Of a DNA stretch of 64,000 nucleotides, positions 61,613-64,000 are shown piece by piece. The position numbers and the translations under genes were made by a program. The DNA is from Streptomyces sp. NP160 (GTDB lineage Bacteria; Actinomycetota; Actinomycetes; Actinomycetales; Quadrisphaeraceae). The notes under the pieces were generated by a model. It was not told the DNA's origin and did not search any database. It saw nothing but the letters and a program-made list of their open reading frames with translations. Within the stretch, counting starts at the first letter, position 1. Each line of letters begins with the position of its first letter. The stretch covers positions 130,145 to 194,144 of the forward strand of contig NZ_VDMJ01000005.1 of the NCBI RefSeq assembly GCF_006335115.1, in the 5' to 3' direction.

Positions 61613-61677
61613 GACCCTGGGACGACCCTGGTCGTGACGGTCCCGGCTCGGGGTCGGACCGGGGGGCTCCCAGGGTG
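61613..61677. promoter_or_regulatory. ACCCTGG repeats in the divergent PspC promoter
   Basis: GACCCTGG lies at 61613-61620 and 61624-61631 (11-bp period), and the inverse CCAGGGT at about 61670-61676. They are candidate binding sites for the LuxR-type regulator encoded downstream. Confidence 0.4.
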
Positions 61678-61720
61678 GCGCAGGGGTGACCGGCGGCGCA
61701 GCAGCCACGACGATGGACCG

Positions 61721-63022
61721 GTGAGCAGCACGACCCCCGGCGCGGTGCGGCCCGGCGGCGCAGCGGGAGCCGGGCGGCGAGCACGGCCGCCGCTGCGCCG
61801 CCCGCTGCGGGGCCGCTGGGTGGGCGGCGTGGCCGCCGGCACCGCGGACCACCTGTGCCTGCCCGTGGCCGTCGCCCGGGTGCTGTGGCTGGGCCTGGTC
61901 GCCGCGGGCGGTGCGGGCCTGGTGGGCTACGCCCTGCTGTGGGTGCTGGTGCCGCTCCGGGGCGAGGACGCGCCGACGGGCGCCGGGGCGCGCGGCGCCG
62001 CCGACCGGCTCTCCCGGTGGAGCCCCGCCGGCGGTGCCGGCGCCCAGCTGGTGGTGGGGGCCGTGCTCACGGGCGCGGGGCTCCAGCTGCTCCTCCAGCG
62101 CAGCAGCGTCGACCTGCCCGGCGGCCTCCTCGTGCCGGTGGCCGCCGGGCTGGCCGGGGCCGCGGTCGCGTGGGGCTCCCTCTCCACCGCCCGGCGCACG
62201 GCGCTGCTCGCGCAGGTCGGTGGCGGGACGCCCGACGGCACGCGCCGCGTGGTCCTCGGGACGGGCCTGGCGGCCGCCGGGCTCGTGGTGCTGGCCCTGG
62301 GCGGCGCGCAGGCGCAGGCGCTGGGACCCGCCGCGGTGGCGGCGCTCGCCGTGCTCGGCGGCGCGGCGCTGGTGGTTGCGCCGTGGGTGGTGCGGCTCCT
62401 GCGCGACCTCGGCGAGGAGCGCACTGCCCGGCTGCGCGAGGCCGAGCGGGCCGAGGTGGCGGCCCACCTGCACGACTCCGTGCTCCAGACCCTCGCCCTG
62501 CTGCAGCGCCACAGCGACGACCCGGCCACCGTCACCCGCCTGGCCCGCCGCCAGGAGCGCGAGCTGCGCGACTGGCTCTACGGGGGGCGGGTGCAGCCGG
62601 GGGAGCAGGGGAGGGGGAGGAGCCTGGCGGAGCGGGTGCGCGCCGAGGCCGCGGACGTCGAGGACGCGGTCGGCGTCCCGGTGGAGGTCGTCGTGGTGGG
62701 CGACCGGGAGGTGGGTCGCGTCGAGGAGGCGCTCGTCGCGGCCCTGCGCGAGGCGGTGCTCAACGCCGTGCGCCACGGCCGTCCCCCGGTGCAGGTCTAC
62801 CTGGAGGCGGGCCCAGGGGGCGCCGAGGCGTTCGTGCGCGACCACGGCGACGGCTTCGACCCGGACGCGGTGCCTGCGGACCGCCGCGGCGTGCGGGAGT
62901 CGGTCATCGCCAGGATGTCCAGGGCCGGTGGGTCGGCGCAGGTCGGTCCGGCTCCCGGCGGGGGCACCGAGGTGGTGCTCCGAGCGGGCGCGGCCGCAGA
63001 CCAGGGAGGGGGTGGGGCGTGA
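61721..63022 (+). CDS. PspC-fused sensor histidine kinase
   Basis: A 433-aa NarX/LiaS-type kinase. The N-terminal PspC domain (about 25-85) has RWVGGVAAGTADHL and a membrane helix; further helices span about 95-235. HisKA_3 follows with AHLHDSVLQTLALLQRH, then the HATPase: EAVLNAVRHG and FVRDHGDGFDP. GTG 61721 starts it and the stop overlaps the regulator gene (GTGA). Sensing of membrane damage is inferred from the PspC module. Confidence 0.9.
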   Translation: MSSTTPGAVRPGGAAGAGRRARPPLRRPLRGRWVGGVAAGTADHLCLPVAVARVLWLGLVAAGGAGLVGYALLWVLVPLRGEDAPTGAGARGAADRLSRWSPAGGAGAQLVVGAVLTGAGLQLLLQRSSVDLPGGLLVPVAAGLAGAAVAWGSLSTARRTALLAQVGGGTPDGTRRVVLGTGLAAAGLVVLALGGAQAQALGPAAVAALAVLGGAALVVAPWVVRLLRDLGEERTARLREAERAEVAAHLHDSVLQTLALLQRHSDDPATVTRLARRQERELRDWLYGGRVQPGEQGRGRSLAERVRAEAADVEDAVGVPVEVVVVGDREVGRVEEALVAALREAVLNAVRHGRPPVQVYLEAGPGGAEAFVRDHGDGFDPDAVPADRRGVRESVIARMSRAGGSAQVGPAPGGGTEVVLRAGAAADQGGGGA

Positions 63023-63705
63023 GCGGGCTGAGGGTCCTCCTCGTCGACGACCACGCGCTGGTGCGCTCGGGGGTGCGGGCCGTGCTCCCGCCGGACCTGG
63101 TGGTGGTCGGGGAGGCCGAGGACGTCGGCTCCGCGGTCGAGGCCGTCCAGCGCCTCGCGCCCGACGTCGTCCTCCTCGACGTGCACCTGCCGGGGGGCGA
63201 CGCCCCCGGCGGGGCGGGCAGCGGGGGTGCGGAGGTGCTGCGCCGCTGCTCGGGCGCGCTGCGGGCCGACGGGCAGCCGGTGCGGTTCCTGGCGCTGAGC
63301 GTCTCCGACGCCGCCGAGGACGTCATCGCGGTGGTGCGCGCCGGTGCCCGGGGCTACGTCACCAAGTCGGTCGACGCCGCGGCGCTCGCGGACGCCGTCC
63401 GCCGCGTCGCCGAGGGCGACTCGGTCTTCTCCCCGCGCCTGGCCGGCTTCGTGCTGGACGCCTTCGGCGCGGCCGGCGGCGGCGCCGAGGTCGCCACCAC
63501 CGACGCCGAGCTCGACCGGCTCTCCGCCCGCGAGCGCGAGGTGATGCGGCTCATCGCCCGGGGCTACGCGTACAAGGACGTGGCCCGGCAGCTGTTCATC
63601 TCGGTCAAGACCGTGGAGACCCACGTCTCGGCGGTGCTGCGCAAGCTGCAGCTGTCGAACCGCCACGAGCTGACGCGCTGGGCCAGCGACCGGCGCCTGC
63701 TGTGA
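63019..63705 (+). CDS. NarL/LuxR-family response regulator
   Basis: A 228-aa regulator. The receiver (about 3-130) has LLVDDHALVRSG, phospho-acceptor Asp in VVLLDVHLPGG, and Lys in YVTKSV; a Gly-rich insert (GGDAPGGAGSGG) follows the acceptor site. The HTH (about 165-225) has LSAREREVMRLIARGYAYKD and VKTVETHVSAVLRKL. GTG 63019 overlaps the kinase stop. It probably controls the divergent PspC promoter. Confidence 0.93.
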   Translation: MSGLRVLLVDDHALVRSGVRAVLPPDLVVVGEAEDVGSAVEAVQRLAPDVVLLDVHLPGGDAPGGAGSGGAEVLRRCSGALRADGQPVRFLALSVSDAAEDVIAVVRAGARGYVTKSVDAAALADAVRRVAEGDSVFSPRLAGFVLDAFGAAGGGAEVATTDAELDRLSAREREVMRLIARGYAYKDVARQLFISVKTVETHVSAVLRKLQLSNRHELTRWASDRRLL

Positions 63706-64000
63706 CGGCCGCCCCCCACAGGGCCGGCACGTCGTCGGGGTGCAGCGGCTCGGCCACCGCGCTGCCCTGGGCGAGCAGGCAGCGCCCGCCGGCCATCCGC
63801 CGCAGCAGGGCCAGGTGCTCAGGCCCCTGCGCGCCCTCGGCCGTGACGGGGACGCCGAGGCCGTGGCCCAGATCCACCAGGGTGCGCAGGACCACGGCCG
63901 ACCGCGCGTCCTCGGGGGCCCGCTCCACGTAGCGCCGGTCGATCTTCAGGCCGTCCACGTGCAGCTCGGACAGGTGGCTCAGCCCCGCGGCGCCGCTGCC
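63605..64000 (-). CDS. C-terminal part of a degenerate EAL-domain protein (cut by window edge)
   Basis: The last 131 codons of a gene that continues past the window. The visible part is the end of an EAL domain: ELHVDGLKIDRRYV matches the LKIDRSFV strand, followed by LVDLGHGLGVPVTAEGAQ and CLLAQGSAVAEPL. Active EALs have AEGVE and QGYLFxxP; here AEGAQ and AQGSAVAEP, so it is probably a c-di-GMP binder or a non-enzymatic module. The 3' 100 bases overlap the convergent response-regulator gene, which is unusual. Confidence 0.6.
   Translation of the reverse strand, partial: GSGAAGLSHLSELHVDGLKIDRRYVERAPEDARSAVVLRTLVDLGHGLGVPVTAEGAQGPEHLALLRRMAGGRCLLAQGSAVAEPLHPDDVPALWGAAVTAGAGRWPSASARGGSTAAACAAPPRRGSPRS

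Overview
The window comes from the chromosome of a very GC-rich (roughly 75%) actinobacterium. GTG start codons are common, genes in a unit often overlap by four bases (GTGA, ATGA), and TANNNT -10 boxes sit just upstream of several starts. Typical actinobacterial families appear throughout: LCP proteins, furA-katG, GAF-ANTAR proteins, a tRNA adenosine deaminase-associated protein, PspC sensor kinases, a SigB/SigF-type sigma factor and an MSMEG_6728-type protein. A methyl-accepting chemotaxis protein suggests a motile organism. My guess, from gene content only, is a member of the Kineosporiales (Kineococcus/Quadrisphaera-like). I see no insertion sequence, prophage, CRISPR array or replication origin; this is ordinary chromosome with a strong sensing and signalling component.

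Layout. 0-7.5 kb: two tandem LCP cell-wall ligases (minus), tRNA-Ser(GCU), a large lipoprotein of unknown function, tRNA-Arg(ACG), and a two-gene mhqO/mhqD-like electrophile-resistance operon preceded by two overlapping inverted repeats. 7.5-20 kb: a hypothetical gene divergent from a fused FAD/Fe-S 2-hydroxyacid dehydrogenase, furA-katG with a leaderless-type promoter, a GAF-ANTAR protein divergent from a STAS protein, an SRPBCC protein, a manganese catalase, and a c-di-GMP GGDEF-EAL protein coupled to an HDOD protein. 20-28 kb: PEP carboxylase, a divergent aldR-ald pair, a chemoreceptor, and a PP2C/SpoIIE phosphatase carrying a LOV (blue-light) domain with its photoactive cysteine. 28-36 kb: a sugar locus in which a GH36 alpha-galactosidase and a ROK repressor (minus) diverge from an ABC importer (two permeases, binding protein, no ATPase) and a Gfo/Idh/MocA oxidoreductase.

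36-47 kb: an OmpR-type response regulator/kinase pair divergent from a secreted DUF5666-like protein, with direct repeats between them; a second GAF-ANTAR protein; an unlisted 40-residue membrane peptide; two CNNM/CorC-type membrane proteins; a PrmC-like methyltransferase; and a zinc importer (znuABC) with its Zur regulator. The zur, znuA, znuC, znuB, methyltransferase, CNNM, CNNM series is nearly gapless. 47-57 kb: amylosucrase-like GH13, a DoxX-like membrane protein, a YedK/HMCES-type DNA-protein crosslink protein, a BrkB-type membrane protein, a multi-sensor SpoIIE phosphatase, and a DNA-glycosylase-like protein fused to an Mrr-type N-terminal domain. 57-64 kb: a SigB/SigF-type sigma factor, uracil phosphoribosyltransferase, a tadA pair joined by a CTGA overlap, tRNA-Ser(CGA), a PspC membrane protein divergent from a PspC-fused histidine kinase and its LuxR-type regulator, and a broken-off EAL-like gene at the edge.

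How they may work together. Three themes recur: oxidative and electrophile stress (katG, Mn-catalase, mhqOD, furA); metal and envelope homeostasis (znuABC, CNNM, LCP, PspC); and partner-switching or second-messenger signalling (two SpoIIE phosphatases, a STAS protein, a SigB/SigF-type sigma factor, two ANTAR proteins, GGDEF/EAL). The observations I rate highest are the glycosylase/Mrr-N fusion, the LOV-SpoIIE phosphatase and the small unlisted membrane peptide.
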